Source of the DNA: an uncultured Endomicrobiia bacterium
Lineage (GTDB): Bacteria; Elusimicrobiota; Endomicrobiia; Endomicrobiales; Endomicrobiaceae
Direction of reading: 5' to 3'
NCBI GenBank assembly: GCA_938040055.1
Contig: CALHWY010000023.1
Location: forward strand, 1 to 63,979
DNA: 63,979 nucleotides
The notes beneath the pieces are model-generated. The model saw only the letters and a program-made list of their open reading frames with translations. It was not told where the DNA came from and made no database searches. Within the stretch, counting starts at the first letter, position 1; each line of letters starts with the position of its first letter. Shown in pieces: positions 8,469 through 17,053 of the stretch. The translations under genes and the position numbers were made by a program.

Positions 8469-8975
8469 TTGGCTGAACAATTTGGAAAACAAAATCAAAA
8501 TGATAGCGGATTAAAGGAAACTGTCGTCGCGGTAAACAGGGTCGCAAAAGTCGTTAAGGGCGGAAAAAGATTTTCTTTTAACGCTTTGGTTGTTGTCGGC
8601 GACGGAGCTGGTAAGGTGGGTTGCGGCCTCGGAAAGGCTAATGAAGTGCAGGCTGCGATACAAAAAGGAAGCACACATGCCGCAAAACATATGATCCCGG
8701 TACAGCTCAAAGGCAGCACCATTCCCCATGAGATTATCGGAGTGTCGGGCTCCGGCAAAGTGCTGTTGAAGCCTGCCGCGCCCGGAACAGGCGTAATAGC
8801 GGGCGGCGCGGTAAGGGCCGTGCTTGAAGCCGTAGGAATTAAGGACATTCTTACAAAGTCGATGCGCTCTTCAAATCCTTTCAATGTCGTATATGCCACA
8901 ATAGAGGCTCTTAAGGAACTTCGCACAAAAGAGGATGTGGCAAAAATCAGAAATAAAGAGGTTGCGGAAATATGA
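8469..8975 (+). CDS. rpsE: 30S ribosomal protein S5 (TTG start)
   Basis: The start is TTG at 8469, eight bases or fewer after a strong TAGGAGGATC ribosome binding site. No better ATG lies nearby. The 168-residue product has VVAVNRVAKVVKGGKRFSFNALVVVGDGAGKVGCGLGKA (N-terminal dsRBD-like part, about 19-57) and GTGVIAGGAVRAVLEAVGIKD. Its stop overlaps the rplO ATG by 4 nt, leaving no room for rpmD (L30). Confidence 0.96.
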   Translation: MAEQFGKQNQNDSGLKETVVAVNRVAKVVKGGKRFSFNALVVVGDGAGKVGCGLGKANEVQAAIQKGSTHAAKHMIPVQLKGSTIPHEIIGVSGSGKVLLKPAAPGTGVIAGGAVRAVLEAVGIKDILTKSMRSSNPFNVVYATIEALKELRTKEDVAKIRNKEVAEI

Positions 8976-9418
8976 TAGGCTTAAATAATTTAAAGCCGGC
9001 GAAAGGCTCAAAACACAGAAAAAAAATCGTAGGACGCGGTCTTGGTTCGGGTATGGGGCGCACTTCAACGCGCGGATCCAAAGGGCAGAAGTCGCGTTCC
9101 GGAGACGGTTCAAAAAAGATAGGTTTTGAAGGCGGGCAGATGCCTATTTTAAGAAGAATCCCGAAAAGAGGGTTTAACAATGCTTTCCGCAGGGAATATG
9201 AAATAGTAAATCTCGCAAAATTAAATAAATTCGACGCAGGCGCTGAGATTACTCCGGAAAAGTTAAAAGAAGAGGGGATGGTTTCGGATGTCAAATTTGT
9301 AAAGATTTTAGGCACGGGCGATTTGAACAAAGCTTTGACCGTAAAAGCCGCAGCTTTTTCAAAATCCGCCGCGGACAAAATAAAAGCTGCCGGCGGGAAA
9401 GCGGAAATAATAAAATAA
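8972..9418 (+). CDS. rplO: 50S ribosomal protein L15
   Basis: The 148-residue protein begins with LNNLKPAKGSKHRKKIVGRGLGSGMG and has TSTRGSKGQKSRSG, the extended N-terminal arm of L15. It overlaps rpsE by ATGA, so the two are translationally coupled and L30 is missing from its usual place. Confidence 0.97.
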   Translation: MIGLNNLKPAKGSKHRKKIVGRGLGSGMGRTSTRGSKGQKSRSGDGSKKIGFEGGQMPILRRIPKRGFNNAFRREYEIVNLAKLNKFDAGAEITPEKLKEEGMVSDVKFVKILGTGDLNKALTVKAAAFSKSAADKIKAAGGKAEIIK

Positions 9419-9421
9419 TAT

Positions 9422-9484
9422 AAATTACGGATGACGGATCGTACGTAAGCCGCAAAATTTTATAAGCGAGGCGATCGGTAATTT
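9422..9484 (+). other. rplO-secY spacer with imperfect stem
   Basis: The 93-nt spacer is the longest gap so far in the operon. AAATTAC (9422-9428) can pair with GTAATTT (9478-9484), with a second inner stem GATCG/CGATC. No T-run follows. It may be a weak RNA structure limiting secY translation; evidence is slight. Confidence 0.3.
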
Positions 9485-9511
9485 GTAATTGTCGTTAAAG
9501 GGATATCGTAT

Positions 9512-10855
9512 ATGCATAACAGTTTTGCCGACATTTTTAAAGTTCCTGAATTAAAAAGAAGAATATTTTTTACATTGCTTATTATTGTAGCTTACAGAAT
9601 AGGCGCGTCTATTCCCATTCCGGGCATTAATGCCGAAGCCGTAAAGTCTTTGTTTGCGGCGCAAAGCAACGGTTTGCTTGGTTTTCTTGATATGTTTTCG
9701 GGCGGTGCTCTTAACAGGATGTCTGTTTTTTCCATGGGTATTATGCCTTATATAAACGCATCCATTATAATGAGTTTAATGCAGGGCGCGCATGTCATCC
9801 CTTATCTTGACAGGCTTGCGAAAGAGGGCGAGCAGGGCAGAAAAAAACTTACCCAGATCACACGATACGGAACGCTTATTTTAGGCGCAATACAGTCTTT
9901 TGGTCTGACGATGGCCATAAGCAGAATGCCTACTCCTTCGGGTATGCCGATAGTGGTTGATCCTTCGATGTCCTGGATTATAATGACCGTTACCACTCTC
10001 GTAACCGGCACGGTTCTTATAATGTGGCTTGGGGAGCAGGTTACGGAAAGAGGCATAGGCAACGGTATTTCCCTTATTATTTTTGCGGGTATTGTCGAAA
10101 GGCTTCCCCATGCAGTGCTCGGAGTTGTAAAACTCGTGCGTCTGGAAGAACTTTCTTTGTTTTATGCTTTAGGGCTTTTGATTCTTGTGCTTGCGGTGCT
10201 TCTTATTGTGGTGTGGGTGGAAACGGCTCAGAGAAAAATTCCCATACATTATGCGAAAAGAATGGTCGGAAGAAAAATGTACGGAGGGCAAACTTCCTTT
10301 CTTCCTTTAAAAGTCGACCAAAGCGGAGTTATTGCCGTTATTTTTTCGGTATCCATACTTTCGGCTCCTCTTACTATAGCCCAGTTCGTTCCGGATTGGA
10401 CAGTTTTCGGTTTTCCCGTAGCCAAGAAGATAACCGACTGGTTCAACCACGGCTCGGTTTGGTACAGCTTAATATACGCTTCTCTTGTTATTTTCTTCTG
10501 TTATTTCTATAATTCCATATCTTTTAACCCGAAAGATTTGTCTGAAAATATGAAGAAATCGGGCGGTTTTATACCAGGAATAAGGCCCGGCGATCCGACC
10601 GCGCAGTATATACAAAAAGTTTTGGAAAGAATTACTTTGGGCGGAGCATTGTTCGTCGCATGCATTGCGGTTCTTCCCGATTATATGAGAAGTATGATGA
10701 GTGCGCCGTTTTTCTTCGGCGGCACATCGCTTCTTATTGTAGTGGGAGTTTCCTTGGACACTATCGGACAGATCGAATCTCATCTTATTATGCGCCATTA
10801 TGAAGGATTTATGAAAGAAGGACGCATAAAAGGAAGATGGTTTAATATAAAATAG
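9512..10855 (+). CDS. secY: Protein translocase subunit SecY
   Basis: The 447-residue protein has about ten membrane segments. SecY motifs visible include YRIGASIPIPGIN near residue 27, SALNRMSVFSMGIMPYI-like GALNRMSVFSMGIMPYI at about 69, and LGEQVTERGIGNGISLIIFAGI at about 170, with a cytoplasmic C-tail. It forms the protein-conducting channel in the inner membrane. It is placed, as usual, between rplO and adk. Confidence 0.97.
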   Translation: MHNSFADIFKVPELKRRIFFTLLIIVAYRIGASIPIPGINAEAVKSLFAAQSNGLLGFLDMFSGGALNRMSVFSMGIMPYINASIIMSLMQGAHVIPYLDRLAKEGEQGRKKLTQITRYGTLILGAIQSFGLTMAISRMPTPSGMPIVVDPSMSWIIMTVTTLVTGTVLIMWLGEQVTERGIGNGISLIIFAGIVERLPHAVLGVVKLVRLEELSLFYALGLLILVLAVLLIVVWVETAQRKIPIHYAKRMVGRKMYGGQTSFLPLKVDQSGVIAVIFSVSILSAPLTIAQFVPDWTVFGFPVAKKITDWFNHGSVWYSLIYASLVIFFCYFYNSISFNPKDLSENMKKSGGFIPGIRPGDPTAQYIQKVLERITLGGALFVACIAVLPDYMRSMMSAPFFFGGTSLLIVVGVSLDTIGQIESHLIMRHYEGFMKEGRIKGRWFNIK

Positions 10856-10944
10856 AGATCTTTAAAATATTTTTTTGCTTTGCCGGTACTGCCGCGGCGG
10901 TTAAGGTAAAAGAAATTTAAAGAATGTGCGGAAAAGGCTTTAAT

Positions 10945-11586
10945 ATGAATTTTGTACTGTTAGGTCCTCCCGGAGCCGGCAAAGGCACCCAGGCAAAACT
11001 GATTTCCGAGAAATATAATATAGTGCATTTGTCTACCGGCGATATGTTCAGAGAAGCGCAAAAACATGATAAAGAGCTGGACGCTTTAATGGCGACCGGT
11101 CATCTTATACCCGATGAAGTCGTCATAAATATGGTGAAGAATCGTCTCAGAAAGGATGACGTGAAAAAAGGTTTTCTTTTAGACGGTTTTCCCAGAACAG
11201 TCAAACAGGCTGAAGAACTTGACGCTATGCTGGAATCCGAAAAAAAAAGCATTACGGCGGTCTTTTGTATAGAAATAAACTCTGAAGAGGCGGTAAGAAG
11301 GATTTCTGGCAGAAGAATATGCTCGGGGTGCGGAATAAGCGTTAATGTCGCGCTCTATCCTTCAAAAAGCGGGCAGGTATGCGGTTATTGCAAAGGGCGG
11401 CTTATTCACAGAGCCGATGACAAAGAAGAAGTTGTAAGAGAAAGGCTCGAGGTTTATGAACATCAGACCATGCCTTTGATAGAATATTATAAAAATGCCG
11501 GACTTCTTGTGACTATAAACGGTCTTAAAGGCGAAAATGATGTTTTCGGACAGATAGTTCATTTTATTGAAAGCAGGAACAAATAA
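10945..11586 (+). CDS. adk: Adenylate kinase, zinc LID form
   Basis: The ATG at 10945 gives the usual start MNFVLLGPPGAGKGTQ; an upstream in-frame ATG at 10924 would add seven residues. The P-loop is at 7-14. The LID domain holds four cysteines at 126, 129, 146 and 149 (CSGC and CGYC), a structural zinc site found in many non-enteric Adk proteins. It catalyses ATP + AMP to 2 ADP. The 213-residue length is normal. Confidence 0.96.
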   Translation: MNFVLLGPPGAGKGTQAKLISEKYNIVHLSTGDMFREAQKHDKELDALMATGHLIPDEVVINMVKNRLRKDDVKKGFLLDGFPRTVKQAEELDAMLESEKKSITAVFCIEINSEEAVRRISGRRICSGCGISVNVALYPSKSGQVCGYCKGRLIHRADDKEEVVRERLEVYEHQTMPLIEYYKNAGLLVTINGLKGENDVFGQIVHFIESRNK

Positions 11587-11587
11587 A

Positions 11588-12355
11588 TTGTTTTTAAAAA
11601 AAAGCAGTATTGAAATCAAAACCAAGCAAGAGCTTGAAAAAATGAAAGTCGCAGGCAGAATCGTAGGCGAAATTCTGGCGAAGCTTTCGGAGATAATCAA
11701 GCCCGGAATTACGACGAAAGAGATAGACTCGTTTTCCGAAAAATATATAAGATCATTAAAAATGAAACCTGCTTTTTTGGGTTATAACGGTTTTCCGGCC
11801 ACGGCATGCGTTTCCGTAAACGATGAAGTAGTACATGGGATTCCGAATGCTTCCCGTGTGCTTAAAGAAGGCGATATAGTTTCTGTTGATATGGGAGTAA
11901 TTTATGAAGGGTATTATGGCGACGCAGCAAAAACCTACGCAGTCGGGAATATATCCGACACCGCCGAAAAACTTCTTAAAATTACAGAACTTTCTCTGCA
12001 GAAAGGCATAGAGCGGATATTGCCCGGCAACAGGCTTGGCGATATTTCTTATGCAGTTCAAAACACCGCGGAAAGCGCCGGCTTTTCGGTAGTCAGGGAT
12101 TTTGTCGGGCATGGCATAGGAAGAAAGATGCACGAAGAACCTCAAATACCGAATTTCGGAAAAGCCAATACCGGAGTAAAGCTTTTGCCGGGCATGGTTT
12201 TAGCCGTTGAGCCTATGATTAACATTGGCGGCTATGAAGTCGGAATACTTGACGACGGTTGGACGGTTGTGACAAGGGACGGCAGTTTAAGCGCTCACTT
12301 TGAACACACCATAGCTATAACGGAAGACGGGCATGAAATTTTAACAAAGGTATAA
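11588..12355 (+). CDS. map: Methionine aminopeptidase, type I
   Basis: The frame overlaps adk if read from its first start. The TTG at 11588, ten bases after AGGA, avoids this and gives about 255 residues. Metal-ligand motifs are all present: VVHGIPN, VDMGVIYEGYYGD, GHGIGRKMHEEP, AVEPM and HFEHTIAI. It removes the initiator Met. The adk-map-infA order is typical. Start choice is the main uncertainty. Confidence 0.93.
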   Translation: MFLKKSSIEIKTKQELEKMKVAGRIVGEILAKLSEIIKPGITTKEIDSFSEKYIRSLKMKPAFLGYNGFPATACVSVNDEVVHGIPNASRVLKEGDIVSVDMGVIYEGYYGDAAKTYAVGNISDTAEKLLKITELSLQKGIERILPGNRLGDISYAVQNTAESAGFSVVRDFVGHGIGRKMHEEPQIPNFGKANTGVKLLPGMVLAVEPMINIGGYEVGILDDGWTVVTRDGSLSAHFEHTIAITEDGHEILTKV

Positions 12356-12356
12356 A

Positions 12357-12575
12357 ATGGCTAAGGAAGAAAAAATTGTTGTTGAAGGCAAAATTTTGGA
12401 ATCGCTCCCGAACGCAATGTTTAAAGTCGAAATTGAGGGCGGGCATGTCGTTTTGGCGCATATATGCGGCAAAATGAGAATGCACTATATTAAAATTTTG
12501 CCGGGCGACAAAGTAAAACTGGAACTCTCTCCCTATGATTTAACGAGGGGAAGAATAACCTATAGAGAAAAATAG
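12357..12575 (+). CDS. infA: Translation initiation factor IF-1
   Basis: The 72-residue OB-fold protein has VVEGKILESLPNAMFKVEIEGG and ends LSPYDLTRGRITYREK, a full-length IF-1. It starts one base after the map stop. A 172-nt gap without recognisable coding follows before rpmJ. Confidence 0.97.
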   Translation: MAKEEKIVVEGKILESLPNAMFKVEIEGGHVVLAHICGKMRMHYIKILPGDKVKLELSPYDLTRGRITYREK

Positions 12576-12747
12576 AAAGCCAATTAATAGCAAGCAGTGC
12601 ACGGTTAATGGTAAACGCGGGTTTTTTAAGTTTTAAACGGCGGTAAAAGCGAGAACGGGAGATAAAAATATAATTTCGGTAAATCCCGTCACAAAAAATT
12701 GATTGTTAACTGTTAATTATTAATTGTATTTAAAATGGAGCAGTGTA

Positions 12748-12861
12748 ATGAAAGTCAGAGCATCAGTAAAACCGATTTGCCAAAAATGCAAAGTAGTAAA
12801 ACGCAAAGGCGTTGTAAGAGTAACTTGTTCGGATCCCAGACACAAACAGAGGCAGGGATAA
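12748..12861 (+). CDS. rpmJ: 50S ribosomal protein L36
   Basis: A 37-codon gene reads MKVRASVKPICQKCKVVKRK and ends with CSDPRHKQRQG. The three Cys and one His (CxxC, C, H) are the zinc site of the C+ form of L36. AATGGAGCAGTGTA precedes the ATG. It sits at its normal place between infA and rpsM. Confidence 0.96.
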   Translation: MKVRASVKPICQKCKVVKRKGVVRVTCSDPRHKQRQG

Positions 12862-12898
12862 TTTTAAAAGCATAAAGAAGTCAAATGGAGGATGTATA

Positions 12899-13285
12899 AT
12901 GGCGCGTGTAGCTGGAGTTGACTTACCTAAAAATAAAAGACTTGATATAGCGCTTAGGTATATTTACGGAATAGGGCCTGCTATATCAAATGAAATGATC
13001 GCGGAACTTAAACTGGATCCCGCAAAAAGAGTAAAAGATTTGACGGAAGAAGAAGTTAATAAAATTAATAATTTAATCACAAAAAGCCTTAAGGTTGAAG
13101 GCGATTTAAGACGTGAAATACAGGGTAATATAAAAAGGCTAATAGAAATAGGAAGCTACAGAGGACTGCGTCACAGAAGGAATCTTCCCGTAAGAGGGCA
13201 GAGATCCAAAACGAATGCGCGCACAAGACGCGGCAAAAGAAAGACTGTGGGAGCCGGAAAAGCTCAGGTCCAGGGCAAGAAATAA
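12899..13285 (+). CDS. rpsM: 30S ribosomal protein S13
   Basis: The 128-residue protein begins MARVAGVDLPKNKRLDIALRYIYGIG and has YRGLRHRRNLPVRGQRSKTNARTRRG, the C-terminal arm that contacts P-site tRNA. A TGGAGGATGTATA ribosome binding site is clear. It is the first gene of the alpha-operon segment. Confidence 0.97.
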   Translation: MARVAGVDLPKNKRLDIALRYIYGIGPAISNEMIAELKLDPAKRVKDLTEEEVNKINNLITKSLKVEGDLRREIQGNIKRLIEIGSYRGLRHRRNLPVRGQRSKTNARTRRGKRKTVGAGKAQVQGKK

Positions 13286-13316
13286 TTTAAAAAGGTAATT
13301 TTTACGGAGGCGGGAA

Positions 13317-13709
13317 ATGGCGGATGAAAAAAAATCTGGTTCGAAGAAAAGAATCAAATATACCGGCGGAGTAGCCAGAGCGTATATATTGTCGTCTTTT
13401 AACAATACTATTGTCAATATTACGGATGAAAGAGGAAACACATTGGCTTGGGCTTCAGCGGGCGGTTCAGGATTTAAGGGAACAAAAAAAGGAACTCCTT
13501 TCGCGGCGCAGATGACTGCGGCCGCAGTGGGAAAAAAAGCTTTTGATTTCGGCGTAAAACAGGTGGCCGTATTTGTCAACGGCCCAGGCCCCGGAAGAGA
13601 GACAGCTATAAGAGGATTGCAGAGCGCAGGCCTCGGGATAACGGCTATAAAAGACATAACCCCGGTTCCGCATGACGGGTGCCGTTCTCCAAAACCCAGA
13701 AGAGTGTAA
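13317..13709 (+). CDS. rpsK: 30S ribosomal protein S11
   Basis: The 130-residue protein contains AYILSSFNNTIVNITDERGN, GPGPGRETAIRGLQSAGL and ends VPHDGCRSPKPRRV, all standard S11 features of the platform region. ACGGAGGCGGGAA gives a strong ribosome binding site. Confidence 0.97.
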   Translation: MADEKKSGSKKRIKYTGGVARAYILSSFNNTIVNITDERGNTLAWASAGGSGFKGTKKGTPFAAQMTAAAVGKKAFDFGVKQVAVFVNGPGPGRETAIRGLQSAGLGITAIKDITPVPHDGCRSPKPRRV

Positions 13710-13720
13710 TAATAACGGTG

Positions 13721-13744
13721 TTTGACATCACGGCTGCTGTCAAA
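13721..13744 (+). promoter_or_regulatory. Perfect dyad before rpsD
   Basis: TTTGACA (13721-13727) is perfectly repeated in inverse as TGTCAAA (13738-13744) around a 10-nt GC-rich loop, 45 nt before the S4 start. In several bacteria S4 controls its own operon by binding leader RNA. The position is suggestive, but the link is inference. Confidence 0.4.
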
Positions 13745-13788
13745 AAACTGTTTTAAATGAGGTAAATAATTTCGGAGGATTTCAATAG

Positions 13789-14415
13789 ATGTCACGTTAT
13801 TTAGAGTCAGCATGTAAATTGTGCCGTAGGGAAAAAGAAAAACTTTTTCTTAAAGGCGAAAGATGCAGTGCAAACTGTACTCTCGACAGAAAAAGAGGGA
13901 AAAACGGTCCGGGACAGCACGGTGCCGGCAAGAGCAAAATGTCCGATTACGCAAAACATTTGCGTGAAAAACAGAAGGCGAGAAGAGTTTACGGCTTAAC
14001 CGAGGAGCAGTTTCATCATTACTACGTAAAAGCCGAAAAGATGAAGGGGTCCACGGGAGATAATCTTCTCCGGCTTCTCGAACTCAGGCTTGACAATGTA
14101 GTATACCGTCTGGGTTTCGCTTCTTCAAAAAAACAGGCCAGGCAGATGGTCAATCATGGCAATATTCTGGTAAATAATGAAAAAATCGACGTTGTGCGTT
14201 ATCAGGTTAAAGCCGGGGACATAATAACCGTTCCGGAACAATATAAAGAAAATTCCGTTTTGAAAAAGATGCTTGAGAAAACATCTTCCAATATTCCCGC
14301 ATGGCTGAGCCTTGACAAGAATAAGGCCGCCGGAACGGTAGTCAGCGAACCGTTGCCGGGAGAATCTTCTCATCCTATCGACAGCCAGCTCATTGTCGAA
14401 TATTATTCAAAATAA
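13789..14415 (+). CDS. rpsD: 30S ribosomal protein S4, zinc-binding form
   Basis: The 208-residue protein has four N-terminal cysteines (CKLC, then C and C in RCSANC), the C+ type of S4. The S4 RNA-binding domain is at about 98-160: LLRLLELRLDNVVYRLGFA and QMVNHGNILVNNEKI. It starts 30S body assembly. A hairpin precedes it and rpoA follows. Confidence 0.97.
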   Translation: MSRYLESACKLCRREKEKLFLKGERCSANCTLDRKRGKNGPGQHGAGKSKMSDYAKHLREKQKARRVYGLTEEQFHHYYVKAEKMKGSTGDNLLRLLELRLDNVVYRLGFASSKKQARQMVNHGNILVNNEKIDVVRYQVKAGDIITVPEQYKENSVLKKMLEKTSSNIPAWLSLDKNKAAGTVVSEPLPGESSHPIDSQLIVEYYSK

Positions 14416-14455
14416 ACTAACAGCCTTAGCGGCTTGTTAAGTGAGGTTATATAGC

Positions 14456-15427
14456 ATGAAAATGCCAGATTTAGAAAAATTACGTAAACTTACAATGGAT
14501 GAAAAAACGGCGACCGGATTTTACGGACGCTTTACCGCGGAGCCTTTTGAGCGCGGTTACGGCCACACTATAGGAAATTCTCTTCGCAGAATTTTGCTTT
14601 CAAGCCTTGAAGGCGCGGCGATTACTTCCGTTAAAATAACCGGAGCTTTGCACGAATTCGCGGTTTTAAAAGGCGTTAAAGAAGACGTAGCCCAGATAAT
14701 TCTTAACCTTAAGAAAATCAGGGTGAAGCTTCACTCCGGAGCTACGGAAAAACTTTATCTTAAAGTTAAGAAAGCCGGCCGGATTACCGCTAAAGACATA
14801 GAGGCGAACGCCAATGTCGAAATAATGAATCCTGAACAGGAAATCGCCAATATAGACAATGGCACTACTCTTGAGATGGAAATGGAAGTTTCGTCCGGAA
14901 AAGGATATGTTCTTGCGGATGAAATAAAAAATCATAAGTATTCCGTAGGCACGATAGTTTTAGACTCGTTGTTTTCGCCTATCACGAAGGTAAATTACGA
15001 AGTTGAAAATACCCGCGTGGAGCAGACTCTCAATTATGACAGGCTTGTTATGGAAATATGGACGGACGGATCAATTTCTCCAAAAGACGCCCTTATAGAA
15101 TCGGCGAAAATATTGAAAAACAGCCTTAGCATCTTTACCGGTGTCACTCCGGAGGAACCGGCGCAGGAGGAAGAAGCCGATAAGGAAGACGACAAAATGT
15201 CGGATCTTCTTGACCAGTCTCTCGGGATTATGGATCTTTCGACAAGGTCTTCAAACAGTCTTAAAAATGCCGGGATCGAAACTTTGAGAGAACTTGTGGA
15301 AGTTAAAGAAGAAGATATGATGAACTTTGATAACTTCGGGAAACGTTCTCTTGAAGAAATTAAAGGAAAGCTTGCTGAGCTCGGATTGTCGCTCGGTATG
15401 GAAATTAAGAAGGGAGCAAAGAAATGA
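14456..15427 (+). CDS. rpoA: RNA polymerase subunit alpha
   Basis: GAGG at 14443-14446 points to the ATG at 14456; an earlier GTG at 14441 is less likely. The 323-residue protein has the assembly domain with FERGYGHTIGNSLRRILLSSLEGAAIT (about 26-52), an acidic linker with EEPAQEEEADKEDD, and the C-terminal HhH domain (SSNSLKNAGIETLRELVEVKEEDM and NFGKRSLEEIKGKL). A GCC/GGC stem lies just upstream (14418-14439). Confidence 0.97.
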   Translation: MKMPDLEKLRKLTMDEKTATGFYGRFTAEPFERGYGHTIGNSLRRILLSSLEGAAITSVKITGALHEFAVLKGVKEDVAQIILNLKKIRVKLHSGATEKLYLKVKKAGRITAKDIEANANVEIMNPEQEIANIDNGTTLEMEMEVSSGKGYVLADEIKNHKYSVGTIVLDSLFSPITKVNYEVENTRVEQTLNYDRLVMEIWTDGSISPKDALIESAKILKNSLSIFTGVTPEEPAQEEEADKEDDKMSDLLDQSLGIMDLSTRSSNSLKNAGIETLRELVEVKEEDMMNFDNFGKRSLEEIKGKLAELGLSLGMEIKKGAKK

Positions 15428-15777
15428 TAAAGAATCATAACGGGAGCAAACTCGGAGTTACAAGCGCGCACAAGAGAGCTATGCTTCGCAATCTGGCGGC
15501 CGAATTGTTTCTCCATGAAAAAATAACAACAACTTTGCCAAAGGCTAAAGAGCTTGTAAGCTATTCGGAAAAGCTTGTGACAAAAGCGAAACCCGGAGAT
15601 TTGAATGCGAAAAAAGCGATTCACAGTGAAATAAGCAATAAAGACGTTGTGAAAAAAGTTTTTGAAGTGCTGGTCCCGAGATACAAAGAAAGAAAAGGCG
15701 GCTATACGCAGATTCTTAAAGTAGGGCCCAGGCGCGGCGACAGCGCTGAAATGGCGATAGTAAGACTGGTAATATAG
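15424..15777 (+). CDS. rplQ: 50S ribosomal protein L17
   Basis: The 117-residue protein has HKRAMLRNLAAELFLHEKITTTLPKAKEL and ends GYTQILKVGPRRGDSAEMAIVRLVI, a full L17. Its ATG overlaps the rpoA stop by 4 nt. It is the last gene of the ribosomal block; a long perfect hairpin follows. Confidence 0.97.
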   Translation: MIKNHNGSKLGVTSAHKRAMLRNLAAELFLHEKITTTLPKAKELVSYSEKLVTKAKPGDLNAKKAIHSEISNKDVVKKVFEVLVPRYKERKGGYTQILKVGPRRGDSAEMAIVRLVI

Positions 15778-15807
15778 AAAATAAAAATACTGTAAAAGCT
15801 GAAAAAG

Positions 15808-15867
15808 CGGAGGGTGGAATTAACGACAAAAAGATTTTGCGTCATATGCCGTTAATTCCACCCTTTG
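15808..15867 (+). other. 15-bp perfect inverted repeat between rplQ and mreB
   Basis: AGGGTGGAATTAACG (15811-15825) is exactly inverted at 15850-15864, and G.U pairs plus a C-G extend the stem to 18. The 24-nt loop contains GATTTTGCGTCATATGCC. No poly-T tail follows, so it is not a classical intrinsic terminator. It closes the ribosomal operon and precedes mreB. It may be a processing stem, a decay barrier or a small mobile palindrome. Confidence 0.6.
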
Positions 15868-15894
15868 CCGTAAACAATGTTTGAGGATATAAAA

Positions 15895-16923
15895 ATGTTT
15901 AATTATCTATTCAGTTTGTTTTCAAATGATATGGGCATAGATCTGGGAACGGCGTCAATACTTGTTTATCTTAAAGGTCAGGAGATTGTTCTCAGGGAGC
16001 CTTCCGTTGTGGCGATGGAGAAAGACAGCAAACAAGTGCTTGCAATAGGAGTGGAAGCAAAAAGAATGCTTGGCAAGACGCCCGCCAATATTGTCGCGGT
16101 AAGACCTTTAAGAAACGGCGTTATAGCAGATTTTGAAGCCACTGAAAGAATGATTAGATATTTTATTAAAAAAGTTCACAGCAGAAGAAGTTTGCTGCAT
16201 CCGAGAGTAGTCATAGGCGTTCCTTCTGGAATTACCGAAGTTGAAAGACGCGCCGTCAGAGAATCGGCAGAACAGGCCGGAGCGAGGGAAGTTTATCTTA
16301 TAGACGAACCGATGGCCGCCGCAATAGGAGCGGGAATTCCTATCCAGGAGCCGGAAGGAAGCATGATCGTCGATATCGGAGGCGGCACAACCGAAGTTGC
16401 GGTAATTTCTTTGGGCGGAATGGTCGTAGCGAGATCTCTCGGCATTGCAGGCGATGAAATGGATGAAGCGATTGTTCAGTATTTCAGAAGAAAATACAAT
16501 CTTATCATAGGCGATAATACCGCCGAAGACGTTAAAGTGAAAATAGGTTCCGTTTATCCTCTTGAAAAAGAAATGACGATGGACGTTAAAGGAAGAGATC
16601 AGGTGACGGGACTGCCGAAAACGGTAAAAATAACTTCCGAAGAAGTCAGATCCGCCTTATCCGATCCGGCGAAAGCCATTATCGAGGTTGTCAAAAATAC
16701 TCTTGAAGAAACTCCTGCCGAACTTGCCGCTGATCTTGTTGACAGGGGTATAATACTTAGCGGCGGAGGTTCTCTTATAAAAGGTCTGCCTGAACTTCTG
16801 GCGCAGGAAACAGAACTTCCCGTTAATCTTGCAGATGATCCGATAACATGCGTTGCCAAAGGAACGGGGATTTATCTTGAAGAACTTGATAATATAAAAA
16901 ATTTTAAAAAGAATATGTTTTAA
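15895..16923 (+). CDS. mreB: Rod-shape protein MreB
   Basis: GAGG at 15883-15886 supports the ATG at 15895 (342 residues). An in-frame ATG at 15877 gives six extra residues. Actin-fold motifs are clear: MGIDLGTASILVYLKG (phosphate 1), VVIGVPSGITEVERRAVRE, IVDIGGGTTEVAVISLGG (phosphate 2) and GIILSGGGSLIKGLPELL (adenosine). MreB forms membrane filaments that organise lateral wall synthesis. A terminator-like hairpin lies between mreB and mreC. Confidence 0.97.
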   Translation: MFNYLFSLFSNDMGIDLGTASILVYLKGQEIVLREPSVVAMEKDSKQVLAIGVEAKRMLGKTPANIVAVRPLRNGVIADFEATERMIRYFIKKVHSRRSLLHPRVVIGVPSGITEVERRAVRESAEQAGAREVYLIDEPMAAAIGAGIPIQEPEGSMIVDIGGGTTEVAVISLGGMVVARSLGIAGDEMDEAIVQYFRRKYNLIIGDNTAEDVKVKIGSVYPLEKEMTMDVKGRDQVTGLPKTVKITSEEVRSALSDPAKAIIEVVKNTLEETPAELAADLVDRGIILSGGGSLIKGLPELLAQETELPVNLADDPITCVAKGTGIYLEELDNIKNFKKNMF

Positions 16924-16933
16924 TGCTTTTTTG

Positions 16934-16976
16934 AGCCGTTTTATATTTAAAATGATAAACTTCTCACGGCTTTTTT
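16934..16976 (+). terminator. Terminator-like hairpin after mreB
   Basis: AGCCGT (16934-16939) pairs with ACGGCT (16966-16971) and is followed by six T. The loop is long (26 nt), so strength is uncertain. It would set mreB expression apart from mreC-mreD. Confidence 0.5.
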
Positions 16977-17053
16977 CTCTGCAAAAGCCCTAACTTCCCA
17001 TATTGGGACAAGTCTGTCTCCTATTGAAATTGAAGCCGTTACAGTATAAAAAA

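Noticed and set aside
10024..10512. 162-residue frame inside secY
   Set aside because: Shadow frame of secY, rich in Cys, Ser and Arg, without a start signal.
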